Assembly (NCBI GenBank): GCA_001821795.1
Contig: MHOB01000026.1
Location: 1 to 18,433, forward strand
Direction: 5' to 3'
DNA length: 18,433 nt
From: Candidatus Ryanbacteria bacterium RIFCSPLOWO2_12_FULL_47_9c
GTDB taxonomy: Bacteria > Patescibacteriota > Minisyncoccia > Ryanbacterales > GWA2-47-10b
Shown: positions 5,595-11,824 of the stretch, in pieces
Position numbering within the stretch: the first letter of the stretch is position 1
How the letters are laid out: every line of letters begins with the position of its first letter
Translations under genes and position numbers: made by a program
The notes under the pieces: generated by a model
Told to the model about the DNA's origin: nothing
The model's database searches: none
The model's input: the letters and a program-made list of their open reading frames with translations, nothing else

Positions 5595-6248
5595 TTATAC
5601 GTGTGGTTGGGAAACTTCTGCTGTGAACCAAAGGTACGCACGCAACATAATAGAAAGCATAATAAAACCAAATATATAACCGCCAATCACGTCGCTTGCC
5701 CAATGAGCTCCAAGATACACCCGCGAGACTGAAATCCCCAATATTAGGAAAAGCGAAAATAAAGAAATGGCAACGCGAACAAAAAACGGTATGGACTTTC
5801 GGTTCACCATAATAGCGAACAAAAATCCAAAAAACACCACATAATGCACCACGTGGGTGCTCGGGAAACTATATCCGCCGAAATCCTCGTACACTGCGAT
5901 GAGATCCGCGCCGGGACGCGGGCGCGCAATGAGAGTTTTGACCAGAATGGAAAGCGAATCCGTGAAGAATGTAAGCAACAGAAAAAGAGCCTCCCGCTGG
6001 TATTGATACGCGATGAAAATTATTGCTGCCGTCACAACACTCATCGTACTTACCCATGAATCACCCCAAATACTAATGGCGCGCATAAGAAAAAGAACAA
6101 AACCGCCCCCAATACCCTGAACCTCGCGCGAAAGTACAACGTCGGTCTTTGCTACAGGAATATAATGAACGAGTACCGTTAGCACAATCGCACTCAAAAC
6201 TGCGATTGCGAGAAGCGTGAAAATAAAAAATCGGCGAAGCTCCTTCAT
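5595..6248 (-). CDS. PAP2-family membrane phosphatase (lipid/undecaprenyl-PP phosphatase-like)
   Basis: 217 aa from the ATG at 6248, which overlaps the upstream amidase stop by 4 nt (ATGA). Polytopic, with about six TM segments. The three PAP2 signature motifs are present: KTLIARPRP (K-x6-RP), FPSTH (a PSTH variant of PSGH) and SRVYLGAHWASD (SR-x5-H-x3-D). These supply the catalytic His-Asp pair and the phosphate-binding residues. The family hydrolyses lipid (pyro)phosphates on the outer membrane face; undecaprenyl-pyrophosphate recycling or phosphatidate dephosphorylation are the usual roles. Pairing with a peptidoglycan amidase favours cell-wall lipid carrier recycling, but this is inference. 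In-frame sequence upstream to 6383 is read-through into the amidase gene. Confidence 0.88.
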   Translation of the reverse strand: MKELRRFFIFTLLAIAVLSAIVLTVLVHYIPVAKTDVVLSREVQGIGGGFVLFLMRAISIWGDSWVSTMSVVTAAIIFIAYQYQREALFLLLTFFTDSLSILVKTLIARPRPGADLIAVYEDFGGYSFPSTHVVHYVVFFGFLFAIMVNRKSIPFFVRVAISLFSLFLILGISVSRVYLGAHWASDVIGGYIFGFIMLSIMLRAYLWFTAEVSQPHV

Positions 6249-7504
6249 AATGAACCGTGAAGCTTGTTTAACAAAGAAAGTGTCGAGGGACCGACAACAC
6301 CCGTGCCTTGCGCCAAACCGTATGGTGCAAGTACATCTGCGAAATAGCGTTCTTGAAAAAGACGAACTGCATTCTCCGTGCACGGACCGAAGTTCCCGTT
6401 AATGGGGCAGGTGCGGGATGTTTCAGAGAGTGGCGGATATAACCCCTCTCCCTTGAGTGCGGCCTGAAGAGCAAGCACCGCACGCGATCCCGCCATCCCT
6501 TTCCGAAGAACGGTGCTCCAGTTAAACGGTAAAAGTGTCGTTTCAAGTGCATCGGTATATAACCTTTTCTTAAAATAATTATCGATGCCGCGATACGTAT
6601 GAAATGCAAGTTCCTTTATAATCGGTCCTCGCGTTTCGACATTGACAAACTGGGGCTCATAAATATATCCATACTCAACGAGTAGGGAGACGCCATTGCG
6701 TGATGCATTGGAACCAACCGCAATGAGTTCTTGATCCTGTAGGAATCCCCCCTGTTCAATTGGAAGGTCGCTCGGTGAAAAATTCCGTGCAAGCTGGGTA
6801 TAGAGAGTGCGGGCAACATCAACGCTCGCCATCGCGTTGCCATATTGGTTCTCGGGCGCGTAAACCGCAAATCCTGAATATTTTCCGGGACGATTGGCAG
6901 ACCGGCCAGGATAATCATTGAAATGCACATGAAACACAATATCAATATCATTATCGTTCGCCCACTTATTAATTCCATAAAGACGGAGGGAAACGATATT
7001 GTTGACTGGATTACGGTCGATTGGCGTATTTCGCTGAATCGTACCATGCGCGACAAAAAGTTTCATATTACTGCGAAGATTATCACGAAACTTGCGGATT
7101 GTAGATTCTTGGTTTTTGAAAAAATTTTCAAATTCAGGAGTATAAGCACCTGTGGTAAAATCACGCGCGGTGAAAACAGAAAAACGCTCGTCTGGCTCAA
7201 ACTGATCATAAAGCTCCTTTGCCAAAACAAGATTCAAGTCCGCCTCGCGGATACCGCGATAATATCCTCCGGAATACTCATTGTCGTGCCCGGGAACAAT
7301 AAGAACCCTGATTTTCTGGGAACGAGATGTATACGTCCGATGTAAATCCTCTGGCGTTATAGTAACGGGAAAAACAGATCCCACAAGATATTCGGAAAAA
7401 TTATAGCCAAGACGGTTTACAAGAAAAACTGCCAGCGTAACCGAGAGAATTCCAAAAACGAGGGTGAGTGAAAAAATAAAACCCTTCAACAGTTCATGTA
7501 ACAT
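6245..7504 (-). CDS. Membrane-anchored N-acetylmuramoyl-L-alanine amidase with peptidoglycan-binding domain
   Basis: 419 aa. The N-terminal TM anchor (about 8-30) places the rest outside. The Amidase_3-like catalytic domain spans ~65-310: VLIVPGHD with H73, E87 in GIREADLNL, the FHVHFND segment with H192/H194, and catalytic E277 in LLVEYGYI. A PG_binding_1-like domain spans ~335-413 (VLALQAAL…GNFGPCTENAVRLFQ…GTGVVGPSTLSLLNK), with C366 and C375 positioned for a disulfide. It would cleave the MurNAc–L-Ala bond during wall remodelling or division. ATG at 7504 has no SD; a perfect TATAAT ends 14 nt upstream, giving a leader of only ~7 nt. It overlaps the PAP2 gene downstream. Confidence 0.87.
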   Translation of the reverse strand: MLHELLKGFIFSLTLVFGILSVTLAVFLVNRLGYNFSEYLVGSVFPVTITPEDLHRTYTSRSQKIRVLIVPGHDNEYSGGYYRGIREADLNLVLAKELYDQFEPDERFSVFTARDFTTGAYTPEFENFFKNQESTIRKFRDNLRSNMKLFVAHGTIQRNTPIDRNPVNNIVSLRLYGINKWANDNDIDIVFHVHFNDYPGRSANRPGKYSGFAVYAPENQYGNAMASVDVARTLYTQLARNFSPSDLPIEQGGFLQDQELIAVGSNASRNGVSLLVEYGYIYEPQFVNVETRGPIIKELAFHTYRGIDNYFKKRLYTDALETTLLPFNWSTVLRKGMAGSRAVLALQAALKGEGLYPPLSETSRTCPINGNFGPCTENAVRLFQERYFADVLAPYGLAQGTGVVGPSTLSLLNKLHGSL

Positions 7505-7518
7505 GGTTGTATGACGCC

Positions 7519-7546
7519 ATTATATCCTAGAACCCGAATTCGGGTT
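7519..7546 (-). promoter_or_regulatory. Amidase promoter -10 with a 16-bp perfect palindrome in the spacer
   Basis: TATAAT at 7524-7519 on the minus strand. The would-be spacer contains AACCCGAATTCGGGTT (7531-7546), a perfect 8+8 inverted repeat. There is no good -35 at the normal distance. The palindrome is not followed by a T-run, so it suits an operator better than a terminator. Confidence 0.45.
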
Positions 7547-7569
7547 GTGGATGAGAGCAACTTCATGAT

Positions 7570-8220
7570 CTATCCGCTTCCCTGCCAAACTCTGACTGCC
7601 TCGATTGGCCAGATAAGCATAATAATATTGAGCGTAAGATTGTCGCGGATTGAATAGCCAACCCAAACTTCAAGCGCGATTACGATCGCAACTGACGCAA
7701 GCGCCGGAAGCCGCCATGCAAGTACAAAACCAAAGGCGGCGGCAAAAATATCAAAAACCGAGTTGATAATACTATCGCCATAGTAATCAAGAGAAATTGT
7801 CACCTCGCGATAGCGATTAATAATGAAATCGGTATTCTCAAAAACTTCCCATGCCGATTCAAGCGCGATCGCAAATATAAATGCAAGCCCGAGCGGCAAC
7901 TTTTTGAGTCTGCCGATGCGAAAGAGTGCGTAAAATCCGATACCGTGGATGATATGCGAAAACGTGTACCAGTCGGTAAGATGCTGGGAGTTCTCACTGC
8001 TGTAGGTGACCCCATGCCATATCTTTACATACCCGCATCTGCAGATCGGTATGTGCCCCATGGCAAACATGAGAAGAGCCGCAACTACAACAACGCCTGC
8101 GGCGATTGCAATATCTACTCCCGTGGGTACCTTATATTTTGCAAAATACCATTGCCGCCCAAAAACAAAAACGGCTGTTACCGCGAACACGATTATCGGA
8201 AAAACAACGCCGTTGAGCAT
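7570..8220 (-). CDS. DUF2585/UPF0314 family integral membrane protein
   Basis: 216 aa from the ATG at 8220 (ATG at 8226 and a GTG at 8292 inside the ATPase gene are alternatives). About six TM segments. Strong family signature: GHIPICRCGYVKIWHG, then SSENSQHLTDWYTFSHIIHG, ESAWEVFENTDFIINRYR, LDYYGDSIINSVFDI and IRDNLTLNIIMLIWP. These match UPF0314 (DUF2585), a family best known from Alphaproteobacteria with no established function. The conserved CxC, His and Asp/Glu residues suggest a membrane enzyme or metal site, which is inference. It follows the ABC ATPase by ~40 nt; an extended -10 (TGGTATTAT) lies 6 nt before 8220, so it may also have its own leaderless start. Confidence 0.85.
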   Translation of the reverse strand: MLNGVVFPIIVFAVTAVFVFGRQWYFAKYKVPTGVDIAIAAGVVVVAALLMFAMGHIPICRCGYVKIWHGVTYSSENSQHLTDWYTFSHIIHGIGFYALFRIGRLKKLPLGLAFIFAIALESAWEVFENTDFIINRYREVTISLDYYGDSIINSVFDIFAAAFGFVLAWRLPALASVAIVIALEVWVGYSIRDNLTLNIIMLIWPIEAVRVWQGSG

Positions 8221-8226
8221 AAGCAT

Positions 8227-8235
8227 ATAATACCA
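8227..8235 (-). promoter_or_regulatory. Candidate extended -10 box before the DUF2585 gene
   Basis: TGGTATTAT (8235-8227), 6 nt before the ATG at 8220. No convincing -35. The spacing equals that of other leaderless candidates in the window. Confidence 0.3.
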
Positions 8236-8260
8236 GAAATGAGACCTATTGAGACTTGCT

Positions 8261-8947
8261 TTAATGCACGTCTTCAATATGATCAATAACACCGTCTTTA
8301 AGCCACACGATCCTCTTAACCCACTTACGGTCTTCGGGCTCGTGGCTAATCATAATAATCGTCTGATTAAGAGTTTTGTTTAGATCGTGCAGAAGTTTGA
8401 GCACGGTTTCCGACGAAGCCGTATCAAGATTCGCGCACGGCTCATCCGCAAGTAAAATGCGCGGCTTATTGATAAGCGAGCGCGCAATTGCGACGCGTTG
8501 CTGCTCGCCGCCCGAAAGCTCGCTTGGATAGTGATGCAAGCGATGGTCCAGTCCGACGCGTTCAAGGAGCATTGTGGCCTTTTCGTTCGCGTGCGAGCTT
8601 TCGGCGGTACCTCGCACACGAAGCGGCAGCGCGACATTTTCAAGCGCAGTCAATTCATTAAGCACCGCGTATTCTTGAAAAACGTAGCCGACATTTGCGA
8701 GACGAAACTTTGTTTTTTCATGTTCACTCAACGCAAGAACATCTTTGCCGTCGATCGCAACCGACCCGCCCGTGGGCATATCAAGAAGCGCTAACTGATG
8801 CAAGAGCGTGGATTTTCCCGAGCCGCTCTTTCCCATAATCGCGACGAACTCGCCCTCTTCAACAGAAAACGAAACGCCGCGCAAAGCATGCGTAGGCACT
8901 TTGCCCGGATATGTTCTTTCCAAATTGTGAACTTCAATCAACCCCAT
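8261..8947 (-). CDS. ABC transporter ATP-binding protein, MacB/LolD type
   Basis: 228 aa with all ABC ATPase motifs: Walker A GKSGSGKST (39-47), Q-loop Q91, signature LSGGEQ (144-149), Walker B ILLADEP (164-170) and switch His H202. The length and the ALRGVSFSVEEGEFVAIMGKSGSGKST opening are typical of the MacB/LolD/FtsE-like subfamily that powers FtsX-type permeases. The ATG at 8947 lies inside the permease 3' end (10-nt overlap), so the two are co-translated partners. Such systems extrude peptides, drugs or lipoproteins, or transmit force to envelope enzymes. No outer-membrane or periplasmic adaptor gene is visible here. Confidence 0.92.
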   Translation of the reverse strand: MGLIEVHNLERTYPGKVPTHALRGVSFSVEEGEFVAIMGKSGSGKSTLLHQLALLDMPTGGSVAIDGKDVLALSEHEKTKFRLANVGYVFQEYAVLNELTALENVALPLRVRGTAESSHANEKATMLLERVGLDHRLHHYPSELSGGEQQRVAIARSLINKPRILLADEPCANLDTASSETVLKLLHDLNKTLNQTIIMISHEPEDRKWVKRIVWLKDGVIDHIEDVH

Positions 8948-10161
8948 ATTGCTTTAATAATTGACTGGCGCACGGTCATCCATGCCGGAATAAAACCGGC
9001 GATGAGACTTGCGCCAACGATAATCACAACACTTTTTAACATACCGAGCGGCTGGATAAGCAGGCGTACTTTTGCGAAACCCATATCGAGCGGGCTGTAA
9101 TTGAAGTACGGATTCGCAACGCCATACATGATACCCAAAGACAACACCGCCCCCGCAAACCCGTAAAACAATGTCTGAATCAAATATGAGTTTATGATGA
9201 TCTGCTCGCTCACGCCAATTGCTTTCAAAATGCCAAGCTGGCGTTTTTTGTTTACAACGTGTATAAAAATAACGATAAAAATCGTCGTGCACGCAACCAC
9301 GAGACTGATTACACCGGTAATGAAATTCAATATACTGAAACTGCTTGACATGTTTGCCGTAAAATTCGAGAAAGAACTCCATGGGCCAATTTTTTCTTTT
9401 GTATAGCCAAGCGCGCGGATCTGCGCGATTATTTTTTCTTCGTTGCCTAGTTGCGGCAAACGCACCATAATTTCATGCGCGCGGTCCGTGACTCCATGTG
9501 TCGCTTCGAATTCCTTGCGCGTGACAAACGTCATAATATCAATGCCATCCATGCCGGTTTTAAAAATACCGATCACTTTATATTCGCGTACGATGCCGTT
9601 GCTGTGTGACACGCGTACCTTGTCACCCACATTGACGCCGCCAAGAGAGATTTTTTCAAACGACCCCTTGCCGCCGCCAGCAACCTCCGCACCAATCAAC
9701 ATCGAATCGCGGTCGCTTGGCTCAAGGTACCGCCCCTCAAGCATTGAACGGCTGATTTTCGTAACATCCGGCTCAACAAGTGGATCAATTCCGACTACCG
9801 TATAACCGCGTTTTGTGACATGCGTATTATCTTTTTCTGGGTCAAACGAAAACTGCGCGGATGTCTTATAATGCGGCGCTACTGCCAAAACACCGGGGAT
9901 GCTTGATACCTTCGCCACAACTTCATCAACACTAGTGATATAGGTATGATCATCCTCTGGCTCGATGAGAATATTTGAAAACAGGTTGTCTATGAGCTGG
10001 CCTTCAAGCGCACGGATAACGCCCGTAAAGAGAGAGTCGGAAAATGCAATATTGGCAATCGAGAAACTAATCACCACGGGCGTCAAAATGAGCACCGCGC
10101 GATTGCCCTTCAGAATGGATTTATACGCTAGAAATGATGATATTTTTAAGTCGTTCCACAT
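8938..10161 (-). CDS. ABC transporter permease, MacB/FtsX type
   Basis: 407 aa with MacB topology: TM1 at about residues 22-45, a large extracytoplasmic MacB_PCD-like domain (~46-275), then three C-terminal TM segments of the FtsX domain. The FtsX core KKRQLGILKAIGVSEQIIINSYLIQTLFYG is present (split here: KKRQLGILKAIG, then the following helix). It ends PAWMTVRQSIIKAIWG, typical of the family. ATG at 10161, with a GGGAG about 13 nt upstream. It is the first gene of a permease–ATPase–DUF2585 unit. Substrate unknown. The upstream 60 nt separate it from the tRNA-Asn terminator. Confidence 0.9.
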   Translation of the reverse strand: MWNDLKISSFLAYKSILKGNRAVLILTPVVISFSIANIAFSDSLFTGVIRALEGQLIDNLFSNILIEPEDDHTYITSVDEVVAKVSSIPGVLAVAPHYKTSAQFSFDPEKDNTHVTKRGYTVVGIDPLVEPDVTKISRSMLEGRYLEPSDRDSMLIGAEVAGGGKGSFEKISLGGVNVGDKVRVSHSNGIVREYKVIGIFKTGMDGIDIMTFVTRKEFEATHGVTDRAHEIMVRLPQLGNEEKIIAQIRALGYTKEKIGPWSSFSNFTANMSSSFSILNFITGVISLVVACTTIFIVIFIHVVNKKRQLGILKAIGVSEQIIINSYLIQTLFYGFAGAVLSLGIMYGVANPYFNYSPLDMGFAKVRLLIQPLGMLKSVVIIVGASLIAGFIPAWMTVRQSIIKAIWG

Positions 10162-10219
10162 GTTGTGGTATCACTCCCAGCTGCGAAAATCCCTAAACGA
10201 CAGCAAAAACCCAAGTGAT

Positions 10220-10321
10220 AAAAAAGTTTCACCGCTCCGCGGGCTGGATTCGAACCAGCGACCAATCGGTTAACAGCCGACTGCTCTACCACTGAGCTAC
10301 CGCGGAGCGCTAAAACTTTTT
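10220..10321 (-). terminator. Giant hairpin enclosing tRNA-Asn, ending in a T-run
   Basis: The 5' leader (10321-10307) and 3' trailer (from 10235 down to 10221) of tRNA-Asn are complementary over 15 positions with one G-G mismatch and one G-U. They continue the acceptor stem as one long helix. The distal part is AAAAAGTTT pairing with AAACTTTTT, and the trailer ends in six T (10225-10220). This has the form of an intrinsic terminator with the tRNA as its loop. Confidence 0.5.
10235..10306 (-). tRNA. tRNA-Asn (anticodon GTT)
   Basis: 72 nt. Acceptor stem TCCGCGG/CCGCGGA with discriminator G; D-arm region TAGCTCAGTGGTAGAGCA; anticodon loop CTGTTAA with anticodon GTT; T-arm GCTGG-TTCGAAT-CCAGC. 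The 3' CCA is not encoded and must be added post-transcriptionally. It is transcribed from its own promoter (10340-10368), giving a ~27-nt leader. Confidence 0.95.
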
Positions 10322-10339
10322 AAGCCGAATATAAAATCC

Positions 10340-10368
10340 AGTATACTCAAATATATTGATTAATTCAA
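10340..10368 (-). promoter_or_regulatory. Promoter of tRNA-Asn
   Basis: Minus strand: TTGAAT (10368-10363), 17-nt spacer, TATACT (10345-10340). Predicted start near 10333. Its -35 box sits in the same dyad as the -35 of the divergent zinc-ribbon gene. Confidence 0.65.
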
Positions 10369-10374
10369 TATATT
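10350..10374. repeat. Perfect 10-bp inverted repeat spanning two divergent -35 boxes
   Basis: AATATATTGA (10350-10359) and TCAATATATT (10365-10374) are exact reverse complements separated by 5 nt. Each arm carries most of one -35 box. It could be an operator or simply the mirror-image core of back-to-back promoters. Confidence 0.6.
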
Positions 10375-10384
10375 ACTCTATAAT
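10356..10384 (+). promoter_or_regulatory. Promoter of the 70-aa zinc-ribbon gene
   Basis: TTGATT (10356-10361), 17-nt spacer, perfect TATAAT (10379-10384). Predicted start near 10391, giving a ~38-nt leader containing an SD. Confidence 0.7.
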
Positions 10385-10428
10385 GCAAACGGCTTTACAT
10401 TGGAGTCGAATCAGAAGAAAGGAAAAAT

Positions 10429-10641
10429 ATGGGCGAGGTGCGAATACTGAAGGACGGTTCGATCGTCCAGAAATGCGGAGGATGCGGGAGGGAATACACC
10501 TACACCCCCGAAGGAGGAAGCCGCATAAGTCCGCGGCGCAGATACGAAATCGTGGTGCGCCTCGAGAGCGAGGACTACCGCTGCGGCAACACATCGCGCA
10601 CTCCCGAGTGCACAAAATCAAACCAGCAGAGCGGCCAATAA
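10429..10641 (+). CDS. Small zinc-ribbon protein (70 aa)
   Basis: ATG at 10429 preceded by GAAAGGA about 6 nt away. The product begins GEVRILKDGSIVQKCGGCGREYTY-like sequence with C16-x2-C19, a central basic stretch SPRRRYE, then C52 and C61 (CGNTSRTPEC). Four cysteines make one zinc site likely. There is no signal peptide, so it is cytoplasmic. A nucleic-acid-binding role is a guess from the basic, zinc-ribbon character. Its promoter is back to back with that of tRNA-Asn and its stop lies inside the terminator loop, so it is monocistronic. I do not recognise a named family. Confidence 0.68.
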   Translation: MGEVRILKDGSIVQKCGGCGREYTYTPEGGSRISPRRRYEIVVRLESEDYRCGNTSRTPECTKSNQQSGQ

Positions 10642-10651
10642 CCGCTTTTTT
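10630..10651 (+). terminator. Rho-independent terminator of the 70-aa zinc-ribbon gene
   Basis: Stem AGCGG/CCGCT (10630-10634 with 10642-10646), 7-nt loop holding the TAA stop, followed by TTTTTT. On the minus strand the same hairpin lacks a T-run, so it is not a good terminator for rpoD. Confidence 0.75.
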
Positions 10652-10657
10652 CATAGA

Positions 10658-11824
10658 TCAATATCCCTGTATCTTCTTCGCCTTTTCGTGTTGACGTATT
10701 TTTTCGATTGCTTTCGCCTCAATTTGGCGGATGCGCTCGCGGGTAACTCCAAATTCTTTTCCAACCTCTTCGAGGGTCCGCACAATGCCATCCTCCAGCC
10801 CGAAACGGAGTTTTAAAATTTTCTGCTCTCGCGGCAAAAGCTCACTGATAATTTCGTGGATATGGTCCCGAAGAAGCCCAAGTGATGTCTCTTCAGACGG
10901 AGATAACATCTTATCATCTTCAATAAAATCGCCGAGCGTTGAATCTTCTTCGTCCTCCCCCACCGGCGTGTAAAGCGAAACGGGATCCTGCGAAATTTTC
11001 ATGATGTAATAAATCTTTTCCACGGGCACGTTCATTTCAGAGGCGATCTCTTCCGGGAGCGGTTCTCGGCCTAAATCTTGCGTGAGACGTCGGCGCACCT
11101 GCTGAAATTTAGATATCGTCTCAACCATATGCACCGGAATACGGATCGTGCGCGCTTGGTCGGCAATTGCGCGGGTTACCACCTGCCGAATCCACCAAGT
11201 CGCGTATGTAGAAAACTTGTATCCCCTGCGCCAGTCAAACTTCTCAACAGCGCGAAAAAGACCAATGTTCCCCTCCTGTATCAGATCAAGCAAAGAGAGA
11301 TTCGATGATCGCCCCACATAGCGCTTTGCAATCGAAACCACCAGGCGCAGATTTGCTTGGGTAAGCTTGCTTTTTGCTTCTTCGTCTCCTTTCTCGATCC
11401 GCTTTGCAAGTTCGCGTTCCTCTTCCGCTTTTATTAAGGAAATCCGACCGATTTCCCGCAGATACATCTGTACCGAATCCTGGGAAGAATCTTTTTCAAA
11501 CTTCGCCGGCAATTTTTTTGATCTCTTTTTTCCTTCCTCTTCGGTTTCAATCAGCTCTTGCGCTTCAAGCACATCAACGTTGGCACTCGCAAGCCGCGCG
11601 TAAAGATCCTCAAGCAGAAAAATATCATCTTCGATCGTGGGAAACGCAGCAAGAATTTCTTTGTACGTTATAAAACCACGTTCTTTTCCGCGCTTAACAA
11701 GACCCACAACAGTATTTTCCTGTTCTGCTTTTTTCTTTTCTACTTTCGTGGGAGGCTTTGCCCGCTTACGCGTTAACGCGCGCGTAACCTTTTTTTTAGC
11801 TTTCTTTTTTATTTTTTTTATCAT
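10658..11824 (-). CDS. rpoD: RNA polymerase sigma factor RpoD (primary sigma70)
   Basis: 388 aa. An unusually Lys/Arg-rich N-terminal tail (1-36) is followed by a region 1.1-like domain (about 39-95, LVKRGKERGFITYKEI…) and region 1.2 (DSVQMYLREIGRISLI). Regions 2.1-2.4 contain LRLVVSIAKRYVGR, LLDLIQEGNIGL, FDWRRGYKFSTYATWWIRQ and AIADQARTIRIPVHM; region 3 follows; region 4 has LPREQKILKLRFGL and the helix-turn-helix VGKEFGVTRERIRQIEAKAI. Full housekeeping sigma features agree with the TTGACA/TATAAT-like boxes seen in the window. ATG at 11824 overlaps the dnaG 3' end by 29 nt: a conserved dnaG-rpoD arrangement. Confidence 0.96.
   Translation of the reverse strand: MIKKIKKKAKKKVTRALTRKRAKPPTKVEKKKAEQENTVVGLVKRGKERGFITYKEILAAFPTIEDDIFLLEDLYARLASANVDVLEAQELIETEEEGKKRSKKLPAKFEKDSSQDSVQMYLREIGRISLIKAEEERELAKRIEKGDEEAKSKLTQANLRLVVSIAKRYVGRSSNLSLLDLIQEGNIGLFRAVEKFDWRRGYKFSTYATWWIRQVVTRAIADQARTIRIPVHMVETISKFQQVRRRLTQDLGREPLPEEIASEMNVPVEKIYYIMKISQDPVSLYTPVGEDEEDSTLGDFIEDDKMLSPSEETSLGLLRDHIHEIISELLPREQKILKLRFGLEDGIVRTLEEVGKEFGVTRERIRQIEAKAIEKIRQHEKAKKIQGY

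Noticed and set aside
5572..5703. 5' extension of the 55-aa ORF
   Set aside because: Lies inside the PAP2 coding region in another frame; only the part after 5571 could be an independent gene.
10630..10651. Hairpin as a bidirectional terminator also serving rpoD
   Set aside because: On the minus strand the stem is not followed by a T-run, so only plus-strand termination is supported.
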